From contig OX411556.1 in NCBI GenBank assembly GCA_948146395.1, positions 33,447,056 through 33,511,055 on the forward strand: a DNA stretch of 64,000 bases. Reading direction: 5' to 3'. The notes beneath the pieces were generated by a model. It was not told the origin of the DNA and ran no database searches. It saw only the letters and a list, made by a program, of their open reading frames with translations. The position numbers and the translations under genes were made by a program. The stretch is from Fragum whitleyi (lineage: Eukaryota > Mollusca > Bivalvia > Cardiida > Cardiidae). Below, piece by piece: positions 31,673 through 42,659 of this stretch (its first letter is position 1; the number at the start of each line of letters is the position of its first letter).

Positions 31673-32107
31673 ATATTCAAAACACTTCATAGATCCATTT
31701 CATAATACTAAGATACAAAGGTATCAAAATGATTTTTTTTTCTTAATAAGAAAAACATGTTTCTAAAAATAAAAGGAGAGGAACTTTTTTAAAAAATATG
31801 ATGTAACTTTGCTCGTACAAAACGAATCGAAAACTTACAGCGATTTATAGTCGAACCAAAATATAGTAGTCCTTTCTTTCAACCCGACATAAATCCGTTC
31901 GGGCTTTATAAGATGACTTTATTGTTAATAAATCAAAAAGGAGATGATTTGTCTGCATAAGTCATTGGAGATTTCTTTACAGACGCAGTAAAATCTTCAG
32001 AGGCATTCGAAAATACTGTCATGTAGGCTCAATAAGTCTTTGGTTTGCAAATAAGCTATTCCGTTTAGCTCGCTATGACGAGTGGGACACCAAGAAATCG
32101 CGAACTA
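31673..32107. other. No feature seen
   Basis: A/T-rich; no repeat terminus or coding signal recognised. Confidence 0.5.
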
Positions 32108-32438
32108 CAGTAAAACTTGTATTAAGCGACCAGGAATGGGACCACCAAAAAGCGGTCGTTAAAGAAAATGGTCGCTCAATACACGTTTTGTTAACATATA
32201 AGAAATCGACTATATATATTAGTGCGAAATTCTCAGGAATCCTATGCTGTAAAACTCAACAGAATCGTCTTGAGACGATTCTGGTGAGTTTTAACAGCAT
32301 TGGATGCATTTACAATATTTTTAAAACCAGTGATATCTATCTTTTTATATATTTCGATTTAAAGAAGGGGATTTTGAAAGCGGTAATCTAATAAAAATGG
32401 TCGCTTAATAGACGTGGTCGCTCGGGCAAGATTTACTG
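32108..32438. mobile_element. Element L, complete inverted-repeat MITE (331 bp)
   Basis: TA on both sides (32106-32107, 32439-32440). Left terminus CAGTAAAACTTGTATTAAGC; right terminus ends GGGCAAGATTTACTG. GCGACC/GGTCGC motifs occur near both ends. An inner hairpin pairs ATGCTGTAAAACTCAAC with GTTTTAACAGCAT around GAATCGTCTTGAGACGATTC (about 32243-32300). CAGT termini with TA flanks fit Tc1/mariner/pogo-derived MITEs. Confidence 0.8.
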
Positions 32439-32528
32439 TACTTAGATTCTTATCGTTTTACAGCTTACAACCAACTTTTTCTAATTTTATAGCTGTCTAG
32501 GCTTAATCCTCGTGTGTACGCTAACTTA

Positions 32529-32998
32529 CAGTAACATCATAAAACGACACTCATTCTATTCAAAATATTTAAGATCGTTCGTTCAGCGCTTCATTCAATC
32601 CTTCCTACATACAGTTAACAACATCGTGAAATTGACAAGGTGAATGCTTTTTGAATGATTTAGGAATGATATTGAATGAGAGTGTGGAGCGATTTTTGAG
32701 TGAATTTTATGGGAGATAATCCAATGTCGCAATTTTGTTCAATGACAAATTTAGCGATATTGATAACATCCCTTTAATAAAATAGGCATACATGTTCTTT
32801 AGATATTTTTCATATTTCTTCAAGAAAATATGAGACGCTAACAATTTGAAGTATGTCAGTGAAATCGCGATTTTTCTCTATCCAAATTTATTTTGAATGA
32901 CGTTTTTGATTCTATTTTTTTTCAATTGGTTTGAGCGTTTTTTGAATGGTTTGAGTGAGTGTTTGGAATAAATTAATAAAGCGCTGAAAAAGAGATGC
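32529..32998 (+). mobile_element. MITE-A copy lacking its right end, with an inverted right-end fragment upstream
   Basis: 32612 begins TA-CAGTTAACAACATCGTG and runs in family order to TAAAGCGCTGAAAAAG near 32990, where the right terminus is missing. Immediately upstream (32529-32606) lies TA-CAGTAACATCATAAAACG ... CAGCGCTTCATTC, the right end of MITE-A in inverse orientation. Confidence 0.8.
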
Positions 32999-33409
32999 AC
33001 TCGTTCAATTATTCACGCGCACCATTACTCTTTTGGTCGTGCACACGTACAATTCAGGGGTGCACGACCCTAAAAAAAATATACGTGAAAGACTAAACAA
33101 ATACTCTCGACCCATTTAACGCACCAAAGACCGAGGATATCATGTTAAGACATCCATTCAGCGAAAAGCTATAAAATATACTCTGTAAAAATGATGAACA
33201 ATAACTCACACTATAAAATTCTCGGAAACTGATATTTACGACTCTCTTAAGAAGTGTCACATTATAGCCTCTTGTCTTTATAGACAAACCTATAACAATG
33301 TAACTACTCTTATCCTCATTCAAAGATACGAGAGATCTTATGAACAATATATTCCGCAACAAAGGCGTAGCTAAAAATAAACCGACGCTTCATTCGTTAC
33401 ATTCAAATA
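32999..33409. other. No gene supported
   Basis: A short inverted pair (CGTGCAC..GGGTGCACGAC near 33047-33070) is seen. The 89-codon minus-strand frame 33093-33362 has no domain. Confidence 0.45.
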
Positions 33410-33690
33410 TATAGTACGTACTTAGTGTTCTGAATGAGAAAAAATATCTAACGAGGTTGGGAGAATTGGTCATTGTCGAGGCTCTGCCGAGACAAATATC
33501 AATTCTCACAACCGAGTTAGATATGTCTTTTCAATACAAAACACAAAGTACGTATTATGCTTTTCTTATAACCTCAATTTGCCATGTTTTCGTCGATGTT
33601 ATGTCATTGTTCAAAAAATATTCATTTGATAATATAAAAAAATATATGGGATGTTATCACACGGATATATGTATATTTACAAGATATAAA
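33410..33690 (+). repeat. Family C foldback repeat, copy 3
   Basis: TAGTACGTACTTAGTG, AACGAGGTTGGGAGAATTGG, TTGTCGAGGCTCTGCCGAG, CAATTCTCACAACCGAG, AAGTACGTATTATG, GGGATGTTATCACACGG. Same hairpin as copy 2 with a shortened tail. Confidence 0.82.
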
Positions 33691-33704
33691 ACTTTTTCAA
33701 ATCC

Positions 33705-33905
33705 CTTGAAACTACTCCAAAATTGTTCAAAAATACTCCGAAATCATTTAAAATGAATAGTTTCAATCGAGTCGATTAAAATTTTCACGCTTTTATCGGC
33801 TTTTGTGGATTTGAAGCGTAGGATTGGTCCGTGAATATACACAAAAAGACGAGTACGAATATTTAGGGGGAGGTAATTAATATTTTTTCCCAATTTTACC
33901 TCTAC
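33705..33905 (-). mobile_element. MITE-A interior fragment
   Basis: CTCCGAAATCATTTAAAATG, CTTTTATCGGCTTTTGTGG, AGGATTGGTCCGTGAA and core GGGGGAGGTAATTAATAT, without either terminus. Confidence 0.65.
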
Positions 33906-33998
33906 CAGTCTCAAAGACTAGAAAATATGTGGAATTAACAGACTTACAGGATAAAACTTTTTTCAATGCCAATTTCATGTGTTGTTTTTTTTAAAGAA

Positions 33999-34398
33999 CA
34001 GTTAATTACATCATGATATTACAGTCATTCCGTTAAAAAAATCAAAACCAATCGCTTCAAGCGTTCCAAGCATTCATTTCAAACAATAATTCCATTTACA
34101 AAAAAAAAAAAAAAAAAAACCGTTTCGAAAATGTTTAAAAATGATGAGTTTTTCAATTAAATCGAAGAAATAATTGCATGATTTTGTTGGTTGGTGTTGA
34201 TTTTCAAGCTTCGGATTTGACCGTGATGACACAAAAACAGATAGATGATGATCTAAATACGAACTAGATTTCTTGAAGGAAGGAAAAAATCGATTATGAT
34301 TTATCTCGCTTGAAAAAACATTCAAAACTCGATCATCACACTCATTTAGTTAAATTCTAAAATCATTCTTCTTGTTGAGTTTATGATGTTATTAACTG
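33999..34398 (-). mobile_element. MITE-A copy, complete (about 400 bp)
   Basis: Left terminus CAGTTAATTACATCATG (flank AA); right terminus TTATGATGTTATTAACTG. An A run lies near 34099-34118. The core is GAAGGAAGGAAAAAATCG. Confidence 0.8.
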
Positions 34399-34454
34399 GA
34401 ACAGATACATTTACCTGTTTGTTTTTTGTTTATAACTTTGTTATGCATGTATGA

Positions 34455-34940
34455 CGGTCTTCTCACGAGCAATGCACATGTGAAATATCAAGGCTCTATG
34501 ACTTGCAAATCAAAAACTATGGCTAAAGTTAGTTCTAATTTTCCATATTTTGACTTCAAAAAGAACATTGACATTGACAAATGACCTTGAAGATGGTACT
34601 TTCCGAAAGGTCTTGTCCCAAGCAATCATCATGTGAAGTATGAAGGCTTCATCAATTACTAATCAACAGTTCTAACCAATGTTAATTTTTTATGTTGAAA
34701 AATGGTGACCTTTAAAAATTGACATTGACAGACGACCTTGACTTTAGTACCCACGAAAAAGGTCTTGTCACAAGCTATGCAGAGGTGAGATTTCAGTCCA
34801 TATCACTTACACTTCACAAGTTATGGCAAACGTTAAAGTTTTTCTTCGGACAAACGGACAAAGAGTAACAGACAAACAAATAATCAGACAAACAGACAGG
34901 CTAAAATCAATTATTCCCCGAGCTATCGATGCGTTGGAAT
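34455..34940 (+). repeat. Tandem dispersed repeat O (about 167-bp monomers)
   Basis: Three diverged units contain GGTCTT(C/G)TC(A/C)C(G/A)AGCAAT-like, ATGTGAAATATCAAGGC-like and TGACCTTGAAGATGG-like blocks (near 34460, 34610, 34770). It ends in GGACAAACGGACAAAGAG, CAGACAAACAGACAGG, TCAATTATTCCCCGAGC. The end resembles a dispersed repeat I have met in bivalve sequence; class unknown. Confidence 0.6.
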
Positions 34941-35179
34941 AAAAAAAAAAAACATCGGTCATGGAAATACAGTCGAATTCACAGGCAGTCGAGAACGCAT
35001 TTTATTGGCTACGTACATGTACGCGAACTCTTAGAAATGCTCTTCAAAATACTTAAGCATTTCCTTGAAAAAATCCCCCGAGCTAATAAAGTAATCGTCG
35101 GCTGATGATTGACATCGGCTTTTGTAGTGAAAGGGAAGTCGGGTAAATACATTACCGCCTTCATATTAATGTCCAGTGG

Positions 35180-35378
35180 GAGAATTACATGTGACCTGTC
35201 ACGCGAAAAGCGACTATCGGGCAAATGCGAAAAATGGCGACCCTGGTCAGTCTGTGCAGATTGCGCAGGCTGACTACGGTCGGAATAATTCTCATTCCCC
35301 TGATTTATTGAATCTAATTTTATCATTCTACCTTTATTAGGAAGAAATTATGAAATGCGACCAACGGTTGACCTTAGC
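35180..35378 (-). repeat. Family D copy 4
   Basis: On the minus strand: AAGGTCAACC, AATGATAAAATTAGATTC, GTAGTCAGCCTGCGCAATC, TGCACAGACTGACCAGGG, GCTTTTCGCGTGACAGGTC, the same block order as copy 1. Confidence 0.6.
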
Positions 35379-35561
35379 TAAAACCAATCTCTTTTTCAAA
35401 TATTTATTTTGTTGAGTTCCAAGACGGCCCTACTAGGCTGACGGGCCATAAAATCAACTGGTGAAAAAAACAACAACACAAAATTCATACTTGCAGTCGT
35501 GTATTGGTGATTTCTTTTTGTTTTTATTTGGTATTATTTATTACATATGAATTTATCTATA

Positions 35562-36172
35562 CAGTTAAGAACATTGTGAAATTGACAAGACGAATAATTT
35601 GGCATGAATTTGGAATGAAATTGAATAAGGGTGTGGAGCGAGTTTTGATGAACGAAATTGGCTATATTTATTATCTCCCTTTAATAAGATATGCATATAG
35701 TTTCTATGAATAGTTTTCTATGTCTTCACGAACGCACAATATGCTTACAAGATTCAATTATTTCATTGAAATCATTGATTTTTTTCTAACCGATCTGACC
35801 ATTGAAAAGATATATAATTTTGAAATGATTATAAAATGAAATCAAATTAGTGGGAGTAACGAGTTTTTAATGTATTTACAGGGAGGTAATATGATATCGC
35901 TTATTTCGTTTGCATGGTCAAAGTAGGCGATATCTTAACTCCCTTAAAAAAAAAGAAAGAAAAAAAAAACACAAAAAAAACGAGCAATTGTTTGAACGAT
36001 TTGAATGAATATTGATGGTTTTGAATAATTTTGAATATATTTAAATGATTTCGGAGTGTGTATGTAGTTGAGTAATTGGAGTGAGTGTTTTGAATGAATG
36101 ATCAGAGCTTAGGAAGAGTGATTTTTATAGGAATGATTTCGGAATTGTCAATTTTTACGATGTAATAAACTG
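35562..36172 (+). mobile_element. Composite MITE-A with two cores (about 611 bp)
   Basis: TA at 35560-35561 and 36173-36174. Left terminus CAGTTAAGAACATTGTG, a first left arm and a shortened core to about 35800. Then a second left arm (GAAATGATTATAAAATG, AGTGGGAGTAACGAG), a second core (GGGAGGTAATATGATATCGC) and a right end ATGTAATAAACTG. Confidence 0.8.
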
Positions 36173-36587
36173 TATTTATGTTTGAACAAGTGAAGGACAA
36201 AAGTATTTTCCTGATTTTCTTTGTTATAAAATGATCTATAAATCTTCATAAAAATGCAATTATCTTTCCCCGTGTGTCCATTCTTTTTCATGGCGCAAAA
36301 TATTGACGTTTCCGTATTGTTCTAAAGAGCCCGCATGAGACTTAAAATGTGATATAGGGGCACGGCGTAAGCTCCGCGGGGGGTACACAATACTTGAAAA
36401 AAAGGAAAAGTAAGAGTGCACGTGTACCTTTTTCTTTGCACTTACGTCTTTTTAAGATTCAACTTGTGTATTTCAACCGCGTGCCCACAAACCAGAACTG
36501 ACCTCCGAAACGCGCGATGTCCGGGAGACGGCCTAGGGTGTCAGAGCGATATTTGCACCGTATATAAAATTCTTTTTTTATCAGAAA
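36173..36587. other. No gene supported
   Basis: 36355-36390 (CACGGCGTAAGCTCCGCGGG) and 36480-36550 are GC-richer but give no domain. The 64-codon frame 36416-36610 has a hydrophobic start and several Cys; without an exon context I do not call it. Confidence 0.4.
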
Positions 36588-36613
36588 ATGTCAATTTAAT
36601 GATGTGTTAACTG
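36588..36613 (-). mobile_element. Solo MITE-A terminal repeat
   Basis: GTCAATTTAATGATGTG then TTAACTG, followed by TA, with no element body next to it. Confidence 0.6.
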
Positions 36614-36684
36614 TATGTGATTCTCTTTCGATAGTGACACTATTTCCAAGTTTCAAGTGAATGTCTTTAGTTTCACCAGTGATA

Positions 36685-36843
36685 CAGCTAATTACATTAA
36701 GAGATTAACAAGTCATATTGTTATTGGAATGATTTAAAGATGATTGGTTTGGTGGAGTTTTGAGTGTGCTTTAGGGGGAGGGGGTAACATAATATCGCTA
36801 ATTTCGTCGAAATTAGCGCCATTTTATTACCTCCCGTGGAAAA
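36685..36843 (+). mobile_element. MITE-A left half
   Basis: TA, then CAGCTAATTACATTAAG. Left arm, then core TTTAGGGGGAGGGGG and palindrome ATATCGCTAATTTCG / CGAAATTAGCG. It stops after TTACCTCCC where element P1 follows. Confidence 0.72.
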
Positions 36844-36885
36844 AACTACGCCGATCTTGAACTTTCTCTGATATTGCCATAAAGG

Positions 36886-37162
36886 TATAGGTGTATTTTC
36901 AAAACTGAGCTCTGATGTAAGCGCTGAGTCCATTACCATAGATAAATCGGTATGATTAAAAAAGCAAATGAATTTAACCTGGTACCTTCGATGAAATTAT
37001 GAAAGTGCGTGTATGAGTGAACCTTACGTTTTAAGACAAGCAATGGCGTTGGTTTAAAGGGTAAACTTTAAACATTCTTTATGTGTTATTTCGAACAAAT
37101 GGCACGAGCATCAAACAGTCAAAACGTTAATTTTACGGCTCATCACGCAAAATCTACCTATA
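36886..37162 (+). mobile_element. Element P copy 1 (about 277 bp)
   Basis: Starts TATAGGTGTATTTTC and ends GCAAAATCTACCTATA, an inverted terminal repeat of about 15 bp. Interior landmarks: AAACTGAGCTCTGATG, GAGTCCATTACC, GAACCTTACGTTTTAAGAC, CGAACAAATGGCACGAGC. Two more copies at 37958 and 63145. No coding capacity. Confidence 0.8.
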
Positions 37163-37339
37163 CATCAATGACTTCCGTTAAAAGCTTTATATCAAACTCG
37201 ATGTTAATCATGCGATTGTATTAGAAAAGGCTGATTTTGATATTGCACAGTGTCATCAATTATAACACGATGACTTATACGCGTAAAGAAAAAATGAAGA
37301 GAGAGCACAAACCTTTATTCTCATTAAAAATCATATATA

Positions 37340-37512
37340 AAGTGTTTTACTATTTACACAGATAGCTCCGCCCATTTATTTTACTCAACGTCATTTTTGG
37401 CGGGAACGTTGATGCTTTTGACGTCATATAACCCACGCGATAAATGACGCACTTCGCTTTCTGTGAAATTCTCCGAACAACTATATCATAACGTGTTTAT
37501 TAATTTTCACAT
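37340..37512. repeat. Family F repeat, copy 2
   Basis: GTGTTTTACTATTTACACAG, ATAGCTCCGCCCATTT, ACTCAACGTCAT, GCTTTTGACGTCATATAAC, ACGCGATAAATGACGC, in the same order as copy 1 at 29798. Confidence 0.7.
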
Positions 37513-37642
37513 CCATGGAAAAGTTTTAAAAGATTCAACACCATGAAAAGAATAATGAAATTAATTTCATAACTACGATCGTCTTGTAATGGATATAATT
37601 TCATTTTCGCGTTTCTTTTGTTGTTTTTTTTTGTGTGTGTGT

Positions 37643-37722
37643 CTATGAATAAAGTCTGATGGGGGAGGAGTTAATTTTGTAAAACAAAATTTAACTCCCC
37701 CTCCATTAGACTTTGTCCATAG
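37643..37722. repeat. Hairpin, arms about 37 bp
   Basis: TATGAATAAAGTCTGATGGG, GGAGGAGTTAATTTTGT pairs with ACAAAATTTAACTCCCCC, TCCATTAGACTTTGTCCATA, with few mismatches. No second copy in the window. Confidence 0.8.
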
Positions 37723-37957
37723 GGACATCAACGCGAGAATGATTTTTTTCAAATATATAAATATACAACGTACACTGCAAAAACGTACGAAGTGCGTCCG
37801 TGACAAATGCAAACTAAGCTTAAGCACCAGGTTTTGGCCATAGTGATTTTCTACTCCGTTATGTCTTTCTTGCGTTTCAAAATTCTTTTTAATGTAGAAT
37901 GTCAAAAAATCAAGATTGAAAATTCCGTATTTTACCTTTGCTTCTCTATGGTGAAGC

Positions 37958-38260
37958 TATAGGTGTATTTTGTAAACTGAGCTCTGACGTAGGCGATCAG
38001 TCTATTATCGTAGGTAAATCGGGTATAAACAAAAGGCAAATGATAGTAATTTAACATGACACCTTCACTGCAATTATGAAAGTACATGTTTTAGTGAAAC
38101 TTACGTTTTGAGACATGCAATAACGTTGGTTTACAAGGTATACTGTAAACTTTCTTATTGCGCTATTTAAACCTGTTTAATCTATTTCGAACAAATGGCA
38201 CGAGAATTTAACTGTCAAAAGTAAATTTTAAGGCTCACAGCACAAAATCTACCTTTATAT
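37958..38260 (+). mobile_element. Element P copy 2 (about 303 bp)
   Basis: TATAGGTGTATTTTG at the left and CACAAAATCTACCTTTATA at the right, with the interior blocks of copy 1 (GAGCTCTGACGTAGGCG, CTTACGTTTTGAGAC, CGAACAAATGGCACGAG). Confidence 0.8.
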
Positions 38261-39965
38261 ATTTTCTAGTTTGGATATTTTTTATCATCAAAAATTGTGT
38301 TTCCTTCTCTGATTATGAAGAAAATGTTACAAAAATGGCTGTTTCGTTTAGTAAAGGTTTTTCGATTATATTTTTTTTAAAGTTCTGATGTCGCCAATTC
38401 TTGTATAAAGCAATCTATTTGCAAGTTAATGATAACCTCCCTAGGACTGACGTAGTTACACTGAAATCAACTCCTAAACTGTCATGTTTTAAAATACTCA
38501 TATTCCTTAAAATCATTCAAATATTTGTACATGGACGGCATCTCAATGTTACACTTAAAAAAAGGAATAATGAATATTATCTCATTACATTTCTCAACAT
38601 GGCGTAAGGATACATATTCAAAAAGAGACAAAACTCAAGTTATTTGTTATGAGATGATAATGTCAAAATCTTGACTAGCTACATGTACTCGAAAGTAGGT
38701 ATTTTTCGTTAAAATGAATAATATATTAAAATTCTCCTGATGATTTGCATGTAAAAAAATGTAGCCAAAAACTCCATATATATTGCACCATTTTTGTCCA
38801 AGATCAGTCAAGAACAAGCCACTTTTCATTTCAAGTAATTTTGAAAAATACAGGACAATCTTGCCAATTAAATACCGACAGCATTATGATTTAGAGCGAA
38901 AATTCTAATTCGCCGTCTCCGGCATTTATTGCAAATTCTATGTTAATTCTATGTTAATTACACCTTAAAATATATAATAAGAAGTGTTCGATGCGACTTT
39001 TTTTAAATTAAAACAATTTATATAATTTGACCGGAAGTTTACCAAGTGTCCTGGCTTTTTGTTTGTTAGTTTGTGTGTGAGTGTGCTTTTGTAATTGTTG
39101 TAATGTGTGTTCAAAATAAACTTTAAAAAAAAATCTTTTAGTTATACCTACTCTTTCATTGAATTGATCATTTTGTTTTAGACTAAAAAAATCAGTATTA
39201 TATTTTATTTAGTATGATCTTTCTTACCATCAATAGGTATCAAGTCTGTGTACTAAGTTTACATCTATTTCTTATTTAAAAAAATAAGTCTTTGCTGCCC
39301 CCTTCTCTATTAAATAGAACAAATTCTATAGTTGTACATTTATACATGTATAATCCTAGATACCATTTCTGCTTAAAATACATACATATCAGGACCATAC
39401 TTTACTTACATTGTAAAACACAAAGATCTCCAATAAATCACGTGACATAAAAATGAATAAATAAACAATTCTGATTAAAGGAAATATCTCACCTTTCTTT
39501 ATCAGATAAGGAAAATCCTAGAAAATAATTATTTTGTAATTAGAGCGAGCATCCCTCTCTCCCGACGGTTCCGGAGATTTAACGGCACTGATAGCTGTTT
39601 ATATGATTCCAATAATTTTAGCAGCTTCGCGGTCTGATAGCCCGGTAAGCGGCCGCTCATCTATTTATAAATATCTCGTGCCTCTCAAATCAATGTAACG
39701 CCGTCCTATTTGGCTAATAAATAAAACAGAGAAAACATAGGAAACGAACTGGAATAAAATAGTTACATAGTTGCAAAATAGGTTGAGCATAAAATCCTAC
39801 TATAAAGACAATGGTATTTATAATAGACACTTACACGTTTTGTAATGATAATGTATTCTTAGTTGATTTCGTTTCACTATACGAAAGCTGAAATTGTGTT
39901 TGATTATCTTAGTAACATATATAACTAAATTAAAATAATGGTATTGTCTGCAAATAATAATAATT
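38261..39965. other. No gene; AT-rich with one compact GC-richer island
   Basis: Most is A/T-rich with no feature. 39535-39710 stands out: CATCCCTCTCTCCCGACGG, CCGGAGATTTAACGGC, TTCGCGGTCTGATAGCCC, GGTAAGCGGCCGCTC. It has no open frame, no terminal repeats and no second copy here; a conserved non-coding element or an exon too short to call are both possible. Confidence 0.45.
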
Positions 39966-41728
39966 ACAAGAGGGTTCAGTGGATTTGGTTGAGGAGAAGA
40001 TGCTATGGAACTCAAAGTGAAAATATGACCCACCAATATTCATAGTTTAGGATAAAATGTCGTTCTAAGATTTCATTGTGAAAAAATCCAATGCCCTGCT
40101 TAGACCACATTAAACGACCAATCAGATTTTTGCGAACCATTTTGGAAGAGTGTCACCAAAGGAACATGCTGATATACTAGTAATATCATTGAAACCAACC
40201 AAGGGGTTTAGGAGGAGATATCGTTCAAAGATTGCAAAGTGAAAAAAATCACATCCATATTTATGAGCCAATCAGAATTTCACAAGTTTTAGAAGATGGT
40301 CACCCAAGGAACATTCTGCCAAATTTTCATTGAAATTGGCCGTGTGGTTTAGGAGGAGATGCAAAAATTTCGTGATAAATGCAACGCTCTGCTATGTCAA
40401 TATCTATGGACTAATCACAATTTCACGAATAAATTTCAAAGAGGGTCATCTAAGGAACACTCTGGGAAACATTTCATTTAAATTGGCGAAGCGATTCAGG
40501 AGAAGAAGAGGTTTTAAAAAAAGTTGACGACGCACGATGGACGACGGACTCAATGTGATCCTGAAAGCTATGGTCACATTTACGGCAATTATCGTAGTAA
40601 GTCGTACTCCATTTTACGGTGAGCAAGCGAGTCACTAATACGATTAACTAAGATGAAGAAAGACAAAGTACATTTAACAAAGGTACCATCGTACAGTTTC
40701 CGTATAAAGAAGTATGTGCGAGTAGGAACAACTGCGAAAAACTGCGTAAAAATTAATTATCAATTCTAATTAATGGAAAATCGCTTTTTATTTATTTCCC
40801 AAGTCCTGATATATCTTTTTTTGTCATTCTATAGATAAGAATAAAGATCTTTAGATATATCATAAGGTTTAAAACGTAGAATTTCTATCGGTCACCTTCT
40901 GGTATTATAATCAATTTGTTGTAAAACACGCGAGCTTCAAACCATCGATTTCACGTGCACTTCATGAGTAGATTTTATCAATTTCACCGATTCTATTCGG
41001 ATATGTTCTAATTCGGCAAGAGTACGATTCAACAAGATCTGACTATGTTGAACTACATTCAAACTACGACAGAAAATCCGTTTTCACCATATTGATTTTG
41101 AACACACCCAAGATTTGTGCGGCCACTGCGGTAGGATAATACGGTAAAAGAATGTTCAGTCCACGGGCGACTAGGTTAAACTACGCAGTATACGGCAGGG
41201 TACGTTGTAGTACGGCATTCTTTCACTACGCTGAGATTAAGTTTACAACGTGAAATGTGACCGCGATTTTTAACAACGTACTTTTTCCCTACCTAACCGT
41301 AGACAAAAATCAGATACACGTACTGCAAAAGTATTAAAGCACTAGTTCAACCTTGGTTAACCGTAGTAACGGGGAAAAACGTTTACGATATCATAGCGTG
41401 CTACTACGGTTGATTTACGGATAAGCAGGGATCAACTACTGTGACAATACGGCCAAATTAGGGACAGAATGACGTCCTGTACCGTGAATAGACTTTTGAA
41501 CATTTTTTACAATATCCAAGGCACTACGGTCAAACTTGCAAGTTTGTACTACGTTAATCACTATGTGTAAGCACGGCTTACTTCGACTTACTGCGCAGTA
41601 TACGCTCAGCTACGTGAATTTTACGGCTGACTGCGTTGATGCATAACTACGACCAACTACGTAATTAACGTTATAATGTGACCAAGGCTTAAATCTCGCA
41701 TTGAGTACGTTGTGTTCAGGAGAGCTAA
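39966..41728 (+). repeat. Family N element, copy N5, split by an insertion
   Basis: Monomers with AGGAGATATCGTTCAAAGAT, AGATGGTCACCCAAGGAAC and TTTCATTGAAATTGGCC at 39966-40569. After the 40570-41686 insert the 3' end resumes: CGCATTGAGTACGTTGTGTT, CAGGAGAGCTAA. The 5' hairpin end is missing. Confidence 0.75.
40570..41686. mobile_element. About 1.1-kb inverted-repeat DNA element nested in N5
   Basis: Left end ATGGTCACATTTACGG, right end CGTTATAATGTGACCAAG; short inverted terminus GGTCACATT/AATGTGACC. GCT is present on both sides, a possible 3-bp target duplication, though other boundaries are possible. The right half is crowded with ACTACG, TACGGT and GCAGTATACG blocks (subterminal repeats), and an internal AATGTGACC lies at 41248-41256. 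No open frame of note. Superfamily not assigned. Confidence 0.68.
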
Positions 41729-42659
41729 TAAAGAAAATTAGAATATAGCCAAGAAACATAGATGTATTGCTACTATTCTATGTACGAGGGTTGTTTGGAG
41801 TATTCAAGATTTGATTACACAGAAAACAATTCGATACATATGCTTTCAGCTTTAAGTAAGCAGACTTTTAAGTAGTTTTCTCATCTAGGTTAGGGCTAGA
41901 ACAATTAGGAATATGCAATCAAAGAAACTTCGTCGCAAGACGACTTTATCTACGCGAGGTCAAATCCGATTCGTATACCTCACCAATTCTTGATTAGGTT
42001 CACATCCGTTACCTAATGACATTCTCATTAGAGATGATATTTTAATCACTACTGAAAAGGAATTGCGACTACATAAAAATCTGACGATTCATTTTTTTGT
42101 CTTTGTCTAACTTGAAAGCGACGTATTCAACATTATAAAGCAATTCCCAAGGGGTAGACATTTAGTCAAACAAGATTTCTCTAGTGTATGTCAGGAATTA
42201 TTGCCTGTGTCCAAATAACGCCCCATCAAATCTATTTATTTGGGAGATATGTCATCAACTCTACTTTATGGGAATTCCGTCATTCTTTCGGTTGCCAAAT
42301 ATATCGATTTTCTACAAGAAACGTCACTAATGTGTCAAACAATTTATGTGTCCATATTAGTTTAATATGTAACGGTGTCATTGCTCGATCGGGCAAATTC
42401 CAGACCGAATAACAAAATATTAAAGAAGAATAACCGATTGTTTTCATTATTTAACATGACTAAATTATGAGTTACATGTATACAATGTTTTTGTTCCAAG
42501 GTTAGTAGTGACTTTCCTCAATTTCAAGAAACGAACAATTTCTTAATATGACAAGTATTTGTCCTTATCAGACTTGATCAACTTTATGAATCCGAATTTC
42601 TAACGGAAGCGCATAAACAACTTCTGAAACATTGAATGCAGGGGGGTTGGGGGTCTAAG
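41729..42659. other. No gene supported
   Basis: A/T-rich; the 74-codon plus-strand frame 42188-42412 shows no known domain. Confidence 0.45.
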
